Part shown: positions 10,746-22,142 of the stretch, piece after piece | How the letters are laid out: every line of letters starts with the position of its first letter | Position numbering within the stretch: the stretch's first letter is position 1 | NCBI GenBank assembly: GCA_940671915.1 | Contig: CALNVZ010001764.1 | Span: forward strand, 37,962 to 101,961 | From: Paracentrotus lividus | Taxonomy: Eukaryota; Echinodermata; Echinoidea; Camarodonta; Echinidae | DNA: 64,000 bases | Direction: 5' to 3' | Notes under the pieces: model-generated | What the model saw: only the letters and a program-made list of their open reading frames with translations | What the model was told of the DNA's origin: nothing | The model's database searches: none | Program-made: the position numbers and the translations under genes

Positions 10746-12349
10746 CTGCAAGTCAATCAAAATTAAAAACGTGCCTACATGTAAAGCATTTAACAATTCA
10801 AAGACTTTATGATAGGAAATTAAGTTATCATCCACTTGAAACAGAATTGTATTATTATTATTATATCGTTATTTTTACTTTGAGCAGCGACTCACACAAA
10901 ATACAACACTCACAATACAATTGGGCAGCAGCCTCTCTAAAAAGCACAATCATAAAATATTGAAATACTCAAGCTCAACTCATGGGCGTACTGTACATGT
11001 ACATGTATGTAAAAATGATATATGTATGTAGCTTGGATTTAAAATTGATTTTGGAAACAGTTCTGGCATTTATCATGGGAAAAGGGAGCTTAACAGTAAT
11101 AGGTATTATGATGACCATACTTTTGTTAACTTTTCTTTAAAAAACAATTGGAGAGACAGTTGGAAATTTTAACTCATGTGCTTTTACTTACATGTAAAGT
11201 ATAGGTACATGTACAAGTAAGTCAAATGTATATGTTAAGTTTGTATTTTTGTGGTAGATACTGAACAGGGCTCTCGAAAATAGATTTACAGTTCCATGCA
11301 ACTACACTGAAAACCTAACCTCGTCCGTCAATGGACGGACTAGCTTTAAAGCTAGTTGGTCAAGACGGACTAGTTTTAAAGATAGTCCGTAATGTTAGTC
11401 CGTCATGACGGACTAACATACAACTGAATCTATGTCTCTCAACTTGACGGACGAGCTTTAAAGCTAGTCCGTCAAGCTTGATGCTCGTCAGTCGTCTTGA
11501 CTGACTAGGTCAATAAAAATTGGTAGGTGAATTGAGTTCACCTAGAATGACCGACTAGCTTTTGATACACATAGATGCAATGTCGTTTCAGTTCACCTTC
11601 TCTATTTATTCTGTTTCCGAGCATAATCAGGTGGATACATTCTCAAACCAGGAACTTCCTGCTCAACAAAGGTTGTTTTGGCTTGGCAATTTTCAATCTT
11701 CAATTACATGCTAATTGAATACCCTATTATGGTGCCCTCACACTAGAGCGTGTTGAGGTAACGTGTGTCTAGCGTTCACGATTTTCACTCGAAATTTGAC
11801 TATGTCCAAAATACGCTCAAGAACGCTCCATTTTCCCTGTCCAAAATGGAATTTTTAATGAGCTCTAAACGACTGGGAAGCGAATAAATAGCGTCAGGGT
11901 AACGATGACTGCGCGCGCTTAGCGTCCACCTAACAATTGCCTAGCGTTAGCAACGACTGAACAGCGATGTCCAACTTATGTCTAGCGTGTTTGGACGTGT
12001 TAAAGAACGTTAAGACACGCCAAACATGTGCGTATTGAGTAACGACTGCCCGACGTTCGTGGAATGTTAATTGCATTTGCGCGTACGTTCATGAGCGCGG
12101 ACTGTCGTTCGAAAATCGCTTGGCAAACGTAGGAAAGCGTTTGTTATTCGTTGGTATATACGCAAAGAAACGCAGAGGAACGCTGAGGTCAATTTTTGAT
12201 TTTGAACATGTTTAAAATTTTTGGCGTGTAACAGCGTTCTTATAAAGACGCTTTGAAAGCGCTGGGCATTCGCTACTTGATCGTTTAGCGTTTTGGATGA
12301 ACGTTCCTTCATAGTTCGAAGTGCGTCCAACCAACGCAGAACTTTTGTT

Positions 12350-12452
12350 TATATGTTTTTTTACTCAATTTCCTCATGTCACCAAATGGGGGCGTATGTT
12401 TTTTACCTCAATATCCTTATGTCACCAAATGGGGGCGCTTTGTGTCATCGAA
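12350..12452 (+). repeat. Two tandem copies of a CCAAATGGGGGCG unit
   Basis: Two copies of a unit of about 50 bp, each containing CTCATGTCACCAAATGGGGG or a one-base variant, lie head to tail within the nested element. Confidence 0.7.
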
Positions 12453-12929
12453 TAAAATGATTAAAGCTTATTCTGTTATTCTGTTTGTGCTCAGTAGTTT
12501 TCCCTCCCCGTTTAAGTGCTATTTTTACATGTAAAGTATCTATTCGGTATCATGAAATATAAACATTTTGGACTTGAAATATACATGTAATTGTTTTCTG
12601 TGAATACCAATGTATAAACGTTTCTAAACACTTTTAAATGTTAACAAAAATTTGGTATTTCTATATTTTATTTATCATTTTGGAGCAATTTATTACCTTA
12701 AAAATACAAAGTTCAAAAGAACACCAGCAGAATTTACACTGTTGTTCATTAAGCTTGGATACTATTATTATTTTTTATTATTATTATTGTTTATTTATTT
12801 ATTATTATTTTCATTATTATTACTATTGTTTATTTGTTTATTGTTTTTTTTTTGCTCTAGCCACATCATTTTGCTCCAGCTTAAATTTCTTGAATTTGTT
12901 AGTCCCCTCTCAACTCTCCGGTAACCTGG

Positions 12930-13096
12930 CAGTGGCGGATCCAGACGGGGCGCAGGAGACCCGCACCCCTACTTTGATTTAAAAAAAAATGATTGACTGT
13001 ATATGTTAAAATTGGAAAAATTTCGCCTGCACCTATTTTTTTACTCAAATTTTCAGGATGCACCACTCGTATTTCAAAATCCTGGATCCACTACTG
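12930..13096. mobile_element. Small hAT-like MITE (CAGTGGCGGATCCAG)
   Basis: The left end CAGTGGCGGATCCAG and the diverged right end CTGGATCCACTACTG bound 167 bp. This end sequence is widespread in animal hAT-type non-autonomous elements, which is the basis of the call. An 8-bp target duplication is not evident. A second, more worn copy lies at 26,596-26,774. Confidence 0.65.
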
Positions 13097-13169
13097 CTAT
13101 GGTTATTTCTTAGACGAAAAAAAAATTGAAGAAATAATAACAATTGATTGTTAAAGGTTTTTTCTCTCT

Positions 13170-13529
13170 CTCTGTTTTTACCATAACGGTAGAATATTTT
13201 TATTAATTATATTCTATAACAGTCACACTTTTTGATTCAACCCCTCACTTAGACAAGAAACCATTGTTTTTAAACCTAGATTTAAGACCAATAGCAACCC
13301 TACACCTCAAAAGCGATTCGTGGGATAGCACCGAGGGGGCTTTGGTAAGTCAAAACAAGTTGCCAGAATGGTTATTGTGGTGGATGAAGTACTTTTTGTC
13401 AATTATTCAATACCCGGTCATGGTTTAGGAAAAATCCAATATAAACAAAACAATAATAAAAATAAACATCAGAATTATTTATGTGGCTGGATCAATAAAG
13501 AAAAATCCAACCTTTTGACCAACAGTGTA
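13170..13529. mobile_element. Half copy of the Tc1-like fold-back family
   Basis: Only the right half of the family at 6,112-7,115 is recognisable: the CAACCCCTCACTTAGACAAG segment, the purine-rich CACCGAGGGGGC segment, and a right end of CCTTTTGACCAACAGTGTA. The left half is missing or decayed beyond recognition. It is inactive. Confidence 0.6.
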
Positions 13530-13783
13530 GTTTAAAATGTAATGTTTTCTATCTCAAGAAAACAATACCATCTTATAACACCCTAATATTGTATGATCTT
13601 AGCGAGTGTAGATGAGTGTAAAAGAGTATGACCCCTTTCGTTCTTGATTAGGGTGAGAATTAAAAAAGCATATTTTATCTAATATGAAACAAGCCCGTCC
13701 ATTATTTGAATCATCTTGATTTAATAAAGCGGAAGCTGATTTTTTTTCAACCCATCAATTTATTTGAAATAAATTAAGTACTC

Positions 13784-13814
<31 letters not shown>

Positions 13815-14159
13815 ATTATGAGGGGTATAACACCTCAGAATCATATAGGAAAAAACAGAACAAAAGGAAAACAAACTTTCATGCAGTTATCAGAATGCAT
13901 TGACTGTTCAACACTTTTAATATTGCCAATACAATGAATACTATCAATGAATAAACAATTTTGTGCCGATAAATTACAGATAAATCAAAGTCCCCACAAC
14001 CTCCCACCCCCCACCCCCCCCCCCCAAAAAAAAAAGGAAAAAAAGTTTTGCACAATGTTATGTTCCAAACGACTTTGTGTCTATTATAAAACTTTTTGAG
14101 TTCATATCTCAATTACTCAATAATGTTCTTTTAGTTTCTTTTTCCTATTTTCATCTTCA

Positions 14160-14345
14160 CTCTCTCCCATCAATATTATATTCATTCGTTGTCTCTTTCT
14201 CCTCTCTTCCCCTTTCTCTCTCTCTCTCTCTTCTGTCTGTTTCTTGTTGCTGTTTTTTCATTCCTTTTTACCTCTCTTTCCTTTTTGTCTACCCAGTTCT
14301 CCTTATCTGTGTTACTCTTCCTTTTCCCTCATTCTTTCCCGTGGT
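14160..14345 (+). repeat. Polypyrimidine tract
   Basis: About 180 bp is almost purely C and T, with CTCTCTCTCTCT in the middle. The open frames across it (14,077-14,403) exist because pyrimidine-only codons contain no stops. Confidence 0.85.
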
Positions 14346-15341
14346 CCAAGGCTTTTGGTTTATACCTATTCCTAGATACATCATAATTAATTTTTTTTCT
14401 TAACCAAAATATGAAGGTTTGTTTCTTAAATTACATAAATACCACTTGACGAAAATCTTTCTAAACATACTTCATGGCGGCATGATAGAGTATTACTGAT
14501 AATAGTTACATTTAATACATGTATCCTACTCGGTGTTTATTAGGGCTTTTAATGTTAACTATTACCAGGCTTAGTGAGGCGACTCTGAAAGGCGCTCGCA
14601 GCATTCAAGTATTATTGATAATATAACATCATATAATATAGCTAATTCCCAAATGAAATAAAGATTAAGAGACCACAGTTATATTGAATTACACGTCGAT
14701 TGATTATCCCATAATCTCTTCTCCGACATAATAGGAAGATTTAATATCATTGTTATTTTTTTTAAATTTTAATCGAGGAGGAAAAATCGATGCATTCAAA
14801 GATATTGATTAAAAAATGAAAAGAATAGTAATAAACCATAAGTGAAAAAACTTCCCGAGATAGATTAGACGCGTTTGGACGACCAGAGAACTACGAGGGA
14901 ACGAATAGAGAACGACAAGGGAACGAACATCCAACGCGCATAACGTTCACACTGCTAATGCCCAGCGCATACAGAACCTATTGATAAGTGCGTTGTTACG
15001 CGCTAGAAAACGCTAAAAACTGTGAACGTGTAATAAATTATGAATTTATCTCAGCGTACATTTGCGTTCAGACAACGACTAATTGCGTATGGGTAACGAG
15101 TAGCAACGTTTTCGAACGTACACACCAAATTCCAAGAACGCTGGTCAAACGTTAGCTCAACACGCCGTAGTGTAAGGGCACCTTTACTAGAGATGTTACT
15201 AGAGAACACAAGAACGAGATCGATACTTACAGATTGCTGATGAATGCCCGGCTTAGCAACAGTAGTGGATATAAAGTGGATAGGAGTACAATGGACATTC
15301 TCAAACAACGGTTGTTTTGAATGGACAATCTGAAACCTTAC

Positions 15342-15601
15342 GTAATGCGGCGGTCACAACTCGCCGTACCTTCGACGTGCAACTTCCTACGATGGATTTC
15401 GTAGAAAAATCGTGCAGCGCAGGTACCTCGGAGGCACGTTGCATGTACGACGGGCAGGAAGTTTTTCCAATACCCTTACTACAGAAACGCAGGAATCGCA
15501 GAAATTGACCAACGACCTGTGCATTCATTGTACATGCAACGCAGGCTACGTTGATGGCACGTGCCCCGAAGCCTACGACGAGTTGTGACCGCCGCATTAG
15601 T
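15342..15601. mobile_element. 260-bp MITE with TAATGCGGCGGTCACAACTC ends
   Basis: The terminal inverted repeats (TAATGCGGCGGTCACAACTC on the left, its complement on the right) extend inward for at least 25 bp, and further complementarity occurs around GTACGACGGGCAGGAAG. No coding capacity. It sits inside the repeat-rich interior of the larger TIR element. Confidence 0.85.
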
Positions 15602-15666
15602 TACATAACATCAATCACTACAAATATGCAATTCACAATTTAGGTTAAGTTAAGTTGTCCATTCAT

Positions 15667-15899
15667 TAATTGCAGGCTAATTGAAAACCTCGTTACTATA
15701 GAACCCAAGAACCGTCTATTATTACAGATTGCTGGTGAATGCCCGGCTTAGCAACAGCAGTGAACAGAAGGTGGACAATCGATTAATTACAGGTAATTGA
15801 ATACCTCGTTACTATAGAACCCAATAACCGTCTATTATTACAGATTACTGGTGAATGCCCGGCTTAGCAACAGCAGTGAATAGAAGGTGGACAATCGAC
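15667..15899 (+). repeat. 117-bp direct tandem repeat, two units
   Basis: Two head-to-tail units share TGAATGCCCGGCTTAGCAAC and CCTCGTTACTATAGAACCC with a few substitutions. Two separated pieces of the same unit flank the nested element (near 11,630-11,730 and 15,183-15,330), so the array was once longer and was split by insertion. Confidence 0.8.
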
Positions 15900-17146
15900 A
15901 TGCGCATTGCGAAAAGGACTTTATTATTAGTTGCATTATTTGTCTGCGAATTCCGTTTAATGAGCAAACTGTACAGACGCAGTCTCGATACACACCCCGT
16001 AAAGCTTAAGATTTATAATGGCGATCTCCTTCGTGTGTGACATGATTGTGTGAGTACTATTTTTGAATTTCTCATGTTTCAGTTCACAAATTTTCACATA
16101 GATTAATGCTATAATCACCAACGCGAAAAATTATGTCTTGCTAAATCAATTTATAAATTTTGTGAATTTTACAGCGATAACAACAATCACATTAAATTAT
16201 GAAAATTAAATTTTTATTCTAATAATAAATATAGGTGCCACTTTTCTTTTAGATTTCTTGTATCTGAAAGAAAAGAATATTGGATTAGAGGCACGACTTT
16301 GGGATTTCTGAAGTGGCTCTGAAGAAGGATAAGCTTATAGGCAGAAAATGCAAAAACAGGTAGGCCCTCAACAAAAAGTAATGATGATGCAAGCCATTGG
16401 CGGCGACCCCTGGGCCCCTGCCCCCATTATTTGATAATTGCCATAAAGATAATGTTAACTGATTGTAACTCCTGTATTTATTCTTGTCTTCTGACTTACA
16501 TCATCATAATTATTATTTTTTTTGCTCGAATTCTTGTGACAAAATACATGTTTTTTAATCGTTATCTTTAAAATGTCTTCTAATATTTCAAATTTGAGGT
16601 CTCTGACAAGCTGGAGAAGCCATATTAAGCTAGCCGTCATGCTAGTCGGTCAAGACAGAAGCAAGAACATCGCGGCAGAAAATCGCGACGGACTAGCTTT
16701 TACATCATGACCGACTAGCTGTAAAGCTAGTCTTGCTCAAAAGCTCGTCAGTCTGGGCATCACTACGACTAGCTTTTATGCTAGTCCGTCAAACTAGTCG
16801 GTCACGACGGACTAGCTTTAAAATTAGTCTGTCGTTACCGACTAGCTTTAAAGCTAGTCTGTCATGACCGACTGGCTTTCTGGAAAGCTAGTCCGTCGTG
16901 ACCGACTAGCATTAAAACTAGTCCGTAATAAACGGGTTGTGTTGAAAGAAAGCTAGTCCGTCGTGACCGACTAGCTTTAAAGTTAGTCAGTCTGGGCATC
17001 ACTACGACTAGCTTTAAAGCTAGTCAGTCTACCCGTTTAGGTTTTCAGTGTATGGGGGTGAAAGAAAGTTTTATTCTCATATTATGTACAGTAGATATCA
17101 TAATGAACTCATTGTACAAGTACTACATGTACTAGCATTCATGTAC

Positions 17147-17465
17147 CTTCTACAGTAAGAACAACATCATCAGCAGCTGCTCCTACAGAACATCTATAAT
17201 CTCCTTCATCCTCTATTTGAGTATTTGTAATAGTCATGGTGGATGTAGTCCCATCTACTGATGCAGCAAAATTGTCATGCTTTGGGATGACCTCTTCTCG
17301 GTTCTCACCGATGAAAATAATGACAGTGGGATCAAGTGAAATATCCCTCCATAAGATGGTTGGTGTTGATGATCCACCAGTACATGTGTAAACAGTATTT
17401 TTCCCGCGCTCTACAGCAGTAGGACCCACGATAGTCACTGTTTGGCCATAGGAGAGTCCAACAAC
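17147..17465 (-). CDS. V-set Ig-domain exon of minus-strand Ig gene
   Basis: The 319-nt exon starts in phase 0 and ends in phase 1. The first residues (VVGLSYG) complete the signal peptide begun in the exon at 18,647-18,700; the mature domain would start at or near QTVTIVGP. The V-set hallmarks are all present: first Cys in NTVYTC, Trp in TILWRD, and the conserved D-x-G-x-Y-x-C of EDEGDYRCSVG, followed by a G strand DDVVLTVE. The acceptor (ATCTTACCGAAG) has a weak pyrimidine tract and the donor is GTACAT, also weak, so use of this exon could be regulated. The product is expected outside the cell or on its surface. Confidence 0.85.
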
Positions 17466-18009
17466 CTTCGGTAAGATAAATTTAAATGAATAATAAAAGA
17501 CAAATAAAAAAAGCCGTGAGGAAGATGCCATTAGGTCTAATACAGAGTATTGAACGACGAGGGTGTACTAGTAACTTAACTGAATCATTCAAAAGGTTGA
17601 GTGCCATAAAAACAAAAGATGGTGTCAAACTTAGCAGTCATTTGCCGATATATTAGACCTAAGATTACATTATCCCCTTTTCGATAGCGATCAACAAGGT
17701 AATCACGTTGTCGTTGGTTTTTTTTTTTATTATTATTTTTTCCTTTTTTTTTTTTTTTTTAAACTAGTCTAGACTCATGGCCAATAAGATAGGGCATTGC
17801 TACTTGAAAACAAAAGCATGAACATCACAGTTGCTGAAATAAAAGAGAAGCACGGGATAATGTATGGCATTTTCGTAATGTATTCCTTCTCATCAAACTT
17901 GGAATGGGCCAAAAGAGCCTGTGTATTCAAAACCAATGAAGTGAAACATTCGAAATTTTCACAGAAATCGCAGAATCATGTGGGCTTCTAAAATATGCAT
18001 ATGAAATTG

Positions 18010-18646
18010 GCAGTAATTTTTTTATAATATAAGTTATTTAGCGCCCAATCAGAGGGACATTTTTTTTTTGGGGGGGGGGACACGCTGTATAGGCCATAGC
18101 AGTATTGCTATATGGGAGAAAGGACCCCCCCAAAAAAAAAAAAAATAATAATCTCTTAGAATGATATAAACTTGATCCAACCCCTTTAGCAACCAAACTC
18201 TTCAAATATAGAATAATTATACTGATAAAAATGAATTTAAAAAAAAAAGAAAAAAAAAAAAAAAGGATTTTATTGACATGAGATAAACGCATTAGATTTG
18301 TGTATAAAATACATATTATGTAAAATACATTATAATGTCGCGTAAACTATATGTTGTTTAAAGGGGTCTACTAAAAAAAAATAAAGATTATGTATTGTGT
18401 AAGGTATCTGTGGATACATGTGCTGTACTTTTATCAATTCATGTAACATTATAAAAAAAAAAATAAACTCTGTAAGTATAAAAAATATACCCTACTCATT
18501 TTATTAAAAGGAACTCCAGCAACTGAACATTAAGGAACAATAATAGTGAGCTAAACTTTAACTTTGCATTTGTTATTTTAATTGATGAGAGAATGTGGAT
18601 TCATTGAAAAAAAAAAATCCGCTTTGAACACTTTACAATCACTTAC
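18010..18646. other. First intron of the Ig gene, homopolymer rich
   Basis: Intron sequence between the signal-peptide and V-set exons. It contains long A and T runs (for example 18,060-18,080, 18,130-18,145 and 18,238-18,265) and no further exon that I can recognise. The plus-strand open frame at 17,797-17,991 has no supporting feature. Confidence 0.5.
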
Positions 18647-18700
18647 CAAGATCAGAACTCCTGTGAATTGAAAAATTGCTTGAGTATGTTTGATATCCAT
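18647..18700 (-). CDS. Signal-peptide exon of minus-strand Ig gene
   Basis: An ATG at 18,698-18,700 opens 18 codons (MDIKHTQAIFQFTGVLIL) ending exactly at a strong donor GTAAGTG. Joined in phase 0 to the V-set exon this gives a basic start, a hydrophobic core and a small-residue cleavage region (GLSYG) before the mature domain, a standard secretory signal. Sequence upstream of the ATG has no in-frame extension that improves on this start. A promoter was not identified. The fit of exon phase with signal-peptide logic is the main support for calling the four exons one gene. Confidence 0.78.
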
Positions 18701-19021
18701 CTCGCTAACCTGGACAATCTGATTCTGTAAATGAACGATTCAAATATTTCGTGGGTATATGGTAGGGGTGTACGTGTATACATGAAACGATGCACAGTAC
18801 ATTAATTTATGCTCAGTACATTAATTTAGTTTTCCGTGAATTTAAATCACGGAAAACTTTTAGACTATCATATAAGACAATTCTTCTTGCAGAGTATATT
18901 CATATCTAATCAATTTCGTTTGTAAATAGTGTAAATACTGTAAAATATGATGTAATAATTTTCTTATTGTATATACATAAATATTAAAGCAATATTCAAT
19001 GTTATTGAGTGCAAGGGTTCC

Positions 19022-19091
19022 GAATATTACACGAGCGTGCAAGTTGAACCTTGATCTGATCAAGGTTCAACTTGCACCGAATGTAATATTT
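19022..19091. repeat. 70-bp near-perfect palindrome
   Basis: The sequence folds on the centre GATCTGATCAAGGTTC: GCAAGTTGAACCTTGATC on the left meets its complement on the right, and AATATTAC at the outer ends pairs too. There is essentially no loop. It lies about 320 bp upstream of the Ig-gene ATG. Confidence 0.85.
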
Positions 19092-19454
19092 ACATGCTTG
19101 GAGGACTTAATAAGTCTTTCCAACCCATTTAACAAAACCTTTTCATAGAAAGGCATTGAAAACCTTAACTTAAAATTGTTTATTCTGTTTAGGCACATGA
19201 CTTTAACAAATGCAGACAAATAGAAAAAAAAATATGAGTGAAAGTTTTAAGAAAATCGACCAAAAATAGCGAAGTTATGATTTAATTCTGTGACGTCACG
19301 TGCGGGCGGCTCTCTTATTATGTGTTGTGTAAGTAAATTCCTCAAATTTGTCTTGTTCATAGTTCTTGATAAACGAATGGGACAACTTAATAGAGGCATA
19401 TATTTTACATGAACATAATATGTTTGATGATATATATCGACCGCACAGGTGAAA

Positions 19455-20050
19455 TAATTAAAGGGGAATTATCCCCTCAGAGAAATTTAGCTTCAGTGAA
19501 TGGAGACAAACCCCCAAAACATATTGGTAAAGTTTCAGAAAAATCAGGCAATGAATAAGAGAGATATGAATTTTTAGATTTTGAGATCACTTATGATATG
19601 GAGATCATCCAATTGGCAACGCAACCATGATGTGTGATGTAATGCAGGGAGATATTTCCCATATCTATTGTACACATTGTACTAAAATCCTCTTTTTTCT
19701 TGATTCTAAAGGGAGAATAAAGAATCTTTTTATGGGATGACTTGTAAATATATGAAAGTCATAATATATGATGAAAAGAAAAGCTGTTCTATCATTAGAA
19801 TGAAAATAAAGAGACATTTTGAATAGTTTTTGTGCACACCATATGGGGGGTTCTCCCTTTGTGACATCACAAATGGAGACCGCGTTGCCAATGGGAAATT
19901 TCCTATGTCAGTAGAGATCTCAGTATTCAAATACTTATAACTTTCTTATCATTTATCCGATTTTCACCAAATCTTCACTAATGTGCTTATTTGATTTTTC
20001 TGCATCCACACTAGGCCAACTGTCTACAAAGGGACAATTCTCCTTTAATT
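19455..20050. mobile_element. 600-bp TIR element with AATTAAAGGGGAATT ends
   Basis: The left end AATTAAAGGGGAATTATCCC is repeated inverted and diverged on the right (GGGACAATTCTCCTTTAATT). Inner segments are also partly complementary (for example CCAATTGGCAACGC against GCGTTGCCAATGGG). It is a worn non-autonomous fold-back element without coding sequence. Confidence 0.7.
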
Positions 20051-20134
20051 TCTTTTGAAAAAAAAAGACTCTTTATGGAATTCACACTACATAGGAGAAC
20101 TGCTCTTACGTGACTTTTATGAAATAAACTTTTC

Positions 20135-21740
20135 GGTTACACCTCGTAATTCCGAAGGTTCGTTATTCCGAAGGTTAATTATTCCGAAGGTTCGTCATTC
20201 CGAAACACGTAAACTGCCTATACCTCGATGTTCGTTTATCCGAAAATAAAAAAGGGTTCGTTAATCCGAACATTTGTGGCGTTATTCCGAAGGTTTGTTA
20301 TTCCGAAGGTTCGTCATTCCGAAAACGAAAGAGGGTTCGTTATTCCGAAGGTTCGTCATTCCGAAAACGAAATAGGGTTCTTCATTCCGAAGGTTCGTCA
20401 TTCAGAAAACGAAATAGGGTTCTTTATTCCGAAGGTTTCTTAATCCGAAAATAAAATAAGTTTTGTTAGTCCGAAACTGAAATAATCTGTGGCGAAGCCC
20501 GGAAAACTGGGAGGGCAGGCGTGGTGGAGGGGGAAGGGTATCACCGTTACTGTTCAATTGTTATGAGGGTGGAAAGGGGTTGATCTATCGTTACCAGGGG
20601 CATTTACATACGAAAGATTCTTTCAAAGGGTTGATCATAGGCTTATGGGACTAGTTCATGAAAGAATCGTTGCCAGACCTGTAAATTTCGCTAGGGGAGT
20701 ATTGATGCATTTTGAAATTGTTTTGTCGAAGTTCAAAATTTCTACTAAAAGACTCATTCTTGATCAAATGTCGCTCTGCGGGGGGGGGTGGAGATGGGAC
20801 GGGGGCTTGTTTGGACCAGAATATGAGCGATTAAAAACAGGGGCGACGATTCCTCTTTTTTAATAGGCTGATAAACGTCATGCTTCGAATCCAAATGATA
20901 TATATCGAAATACGGCCCCTTGTTGAACGTGTGTTGCAGCATGGACCTAGAGGTTATAGGTCCATGGTTGCGGTGATTCATCTTATTTTAATACAGGCGA
21001 AATAAAGGACTCCTTTTATTACAAGCTTTTCGGCCCGCATGGCTTTCATCAGGCCTACAAAATAGGACGAAACAAAATACGGCAAAAAATTAGTAATTGA
21101 CAGACAAAACTTATTGCTATGTAACAAGACAGAAGAGAAAAGAAAAGGAAAGGAAAGGGGGAAGTGGACCCCCTTCCACTTTTGTGGAAGAAATTTTATG
21201 CAGATTCTTGAATAGAAATATATACAAGAAAAGTGGCTTGAAACGCGATGGTTTTAGTTCCCTAAGTAAAAAAAATTTCGCTCGCGCTTCACGCTCGCCT
21301 ATAGGCTTACCTTTTATTTTGCAAGGGTTAGATGTAAAATGTGCCTTAAACCCCTGTTTTCAGAGGGCCATGCTTGTTCCATGCCATTTTTTAATGCAAT
21401 ACATGCTTTGCTCCCACAAAATGCACATGTATCATGTGTATCGTTCTCCGCTGAGACTATTATTGCATAATATCCTATTATTTTTAATTACAACACCGTT
21501 TTTATTAATAAAATAAGTTTATTTCGTTTTCGGAATGACGAACCCTTTTTCGTTTTCGGAATGACAAACTTTCGGAGTAACGAACCTTATTTCGTTTTCG
21601 GAATGACGAACCTTCGGAATGACGAACCCTATTTCGTTTTCGGAATGACGAACCTTCGGAATAACGAACCTTCTGAATGACGAACCTTCGGAATAACGAA
21701 CCTTCGGAATTACGAACCTTCGGAATAACGGGTGCTTACC
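20135..21740. mobile_element. TU-like fold-back transposon with TTCGTTATTCCGAAGG arms
   Basis: A perfect 8-bp direct repeat AACTTTTC flanks the element (20,127-20,134 and 21,741-21,748). The ends are GGTTACACCTCG on the left and a diverged complement on the right. The arms (20,147-20,475 and 21,524-21,730) are tandem units of the type TTCGTTATTCCGAAGG, some carrying an inserted AAACGAAATAGGG. The core has no recognised gene; the open frame at 21,097-21,516 is not similar to anything I know. Tandem-repeat arms with an 8-bp duplication match the architecture known for sea urchin TU elements. Confidence 0.85.
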
Positions 21741-22142
21741 AACTTTTCATATTTATAACTGTTATTTTTTGGTGGATTTTTTCCAAAACTTCACTCATTT
21801 TTTTCTTTTATTTTTCTGCATTTTTTAAAAAGCAATTTAAACCTAGGTTAACTTTCCCTTAAAACAACCCATCTCAAGGAGCATGAAAGTGAACTAATCA
21901 CAAATTTTTTTGATACATTTTCAGAACAATTGGCAGTCAGTGATACTTCCCCTACCGGGAGAACATTGCGTTTGGGATAATGCGTGGGGATGACCTTTGG
22001 ACCCGATGCGAAAAGTTCACAGAGAGCTATTACGAATGTTCTTAATTCAAACGTTGCGAATTTATTTAACTCGCACTGACTTACATTTCTTATCTTTTTC
22101 TTCATTTTCTAATTGATTCATCTTGCAAAATTTCTGATGTAA

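Larger units (their letters stand above)
11731..15182. mobile_element. Nested element with GGTGCCCTCACACTA ends
   Basis: The left end GGTGCCCTCACACTAGAGCG is matched by a diverged inverted end (CGTAGTGTAAGGGCACC). Both terminal regions, 11,731-12,340 and 14,860-15,182, are dense in AACG/CGTT motifs such as AACGCT, AGCGTT and GTTCG. The middle (12,340-14,860) has different composition and carries further insertions. The ends resemble in style the GGGCCGTCACACTGAG element in the palindrome arms. Flanking sequence on the two sides matches adjacent parts of the 117-bp repeat unit at 15,667-15,899, which supports an insertion into that repeat. Coding content is not recognised. Confidence 0.6.
11303..17052. 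mobile_element. Large TIR element with GACGGACTAGC subterminal arrays
   Basis: The two ends are TACACTGAAAACCTAA and its inverted form TTAGGTTTTCAGTGTA, both carrying TA. Behind each end lies an array of the palindromic unit GACGGACTAGCTTTAAAGC and variants: about 200 bp at 11,320-11,530 and about 400 bp at 16,640-17,040. I read them as the ends of one 5.75-kb element that fills the intron between the V-set and second Ig exons. Two independently truncated small elements are the alternative. The interior carries other elements (11,731-15,182 and 15,342-15,601) and a tandem repeat, and no transposase was recognised. Confidence 0.6.

Noticed and set aside
16640-17040. Regularly spaced palindromic repeats resembling a CRISPR array
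   Set aside because: Units are contiguous variants of GACGGACTAGC with no unique equal-length spacers, sit at a transposon end, and the host is a eukaryote.
17139-17531. Use of the upstream ATG (about 17,531) as the start of the V-set protein
   Set aside because: The open frame does give a hydrophobic N-terminus, but the separate exon at 18,647-18,700 has a better signal peptide, a consensus donor and exact phase; the upstream part is more likely intron.
20147-20475. Second CRISPR-like repeat run
   Set aside because: The repeats are near-contiguous 16-bp units with an inverted counterpart at 21,524-21,730 and flanking target duplication, so they are TU-like element arms.
21097-21516. Plus-strand frame of 139 codons
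   Set aside because: It lies in the core of a non-autonomous TU-like element, has no recognisable domain, and ends in low-complexity hydrophobic sequence.
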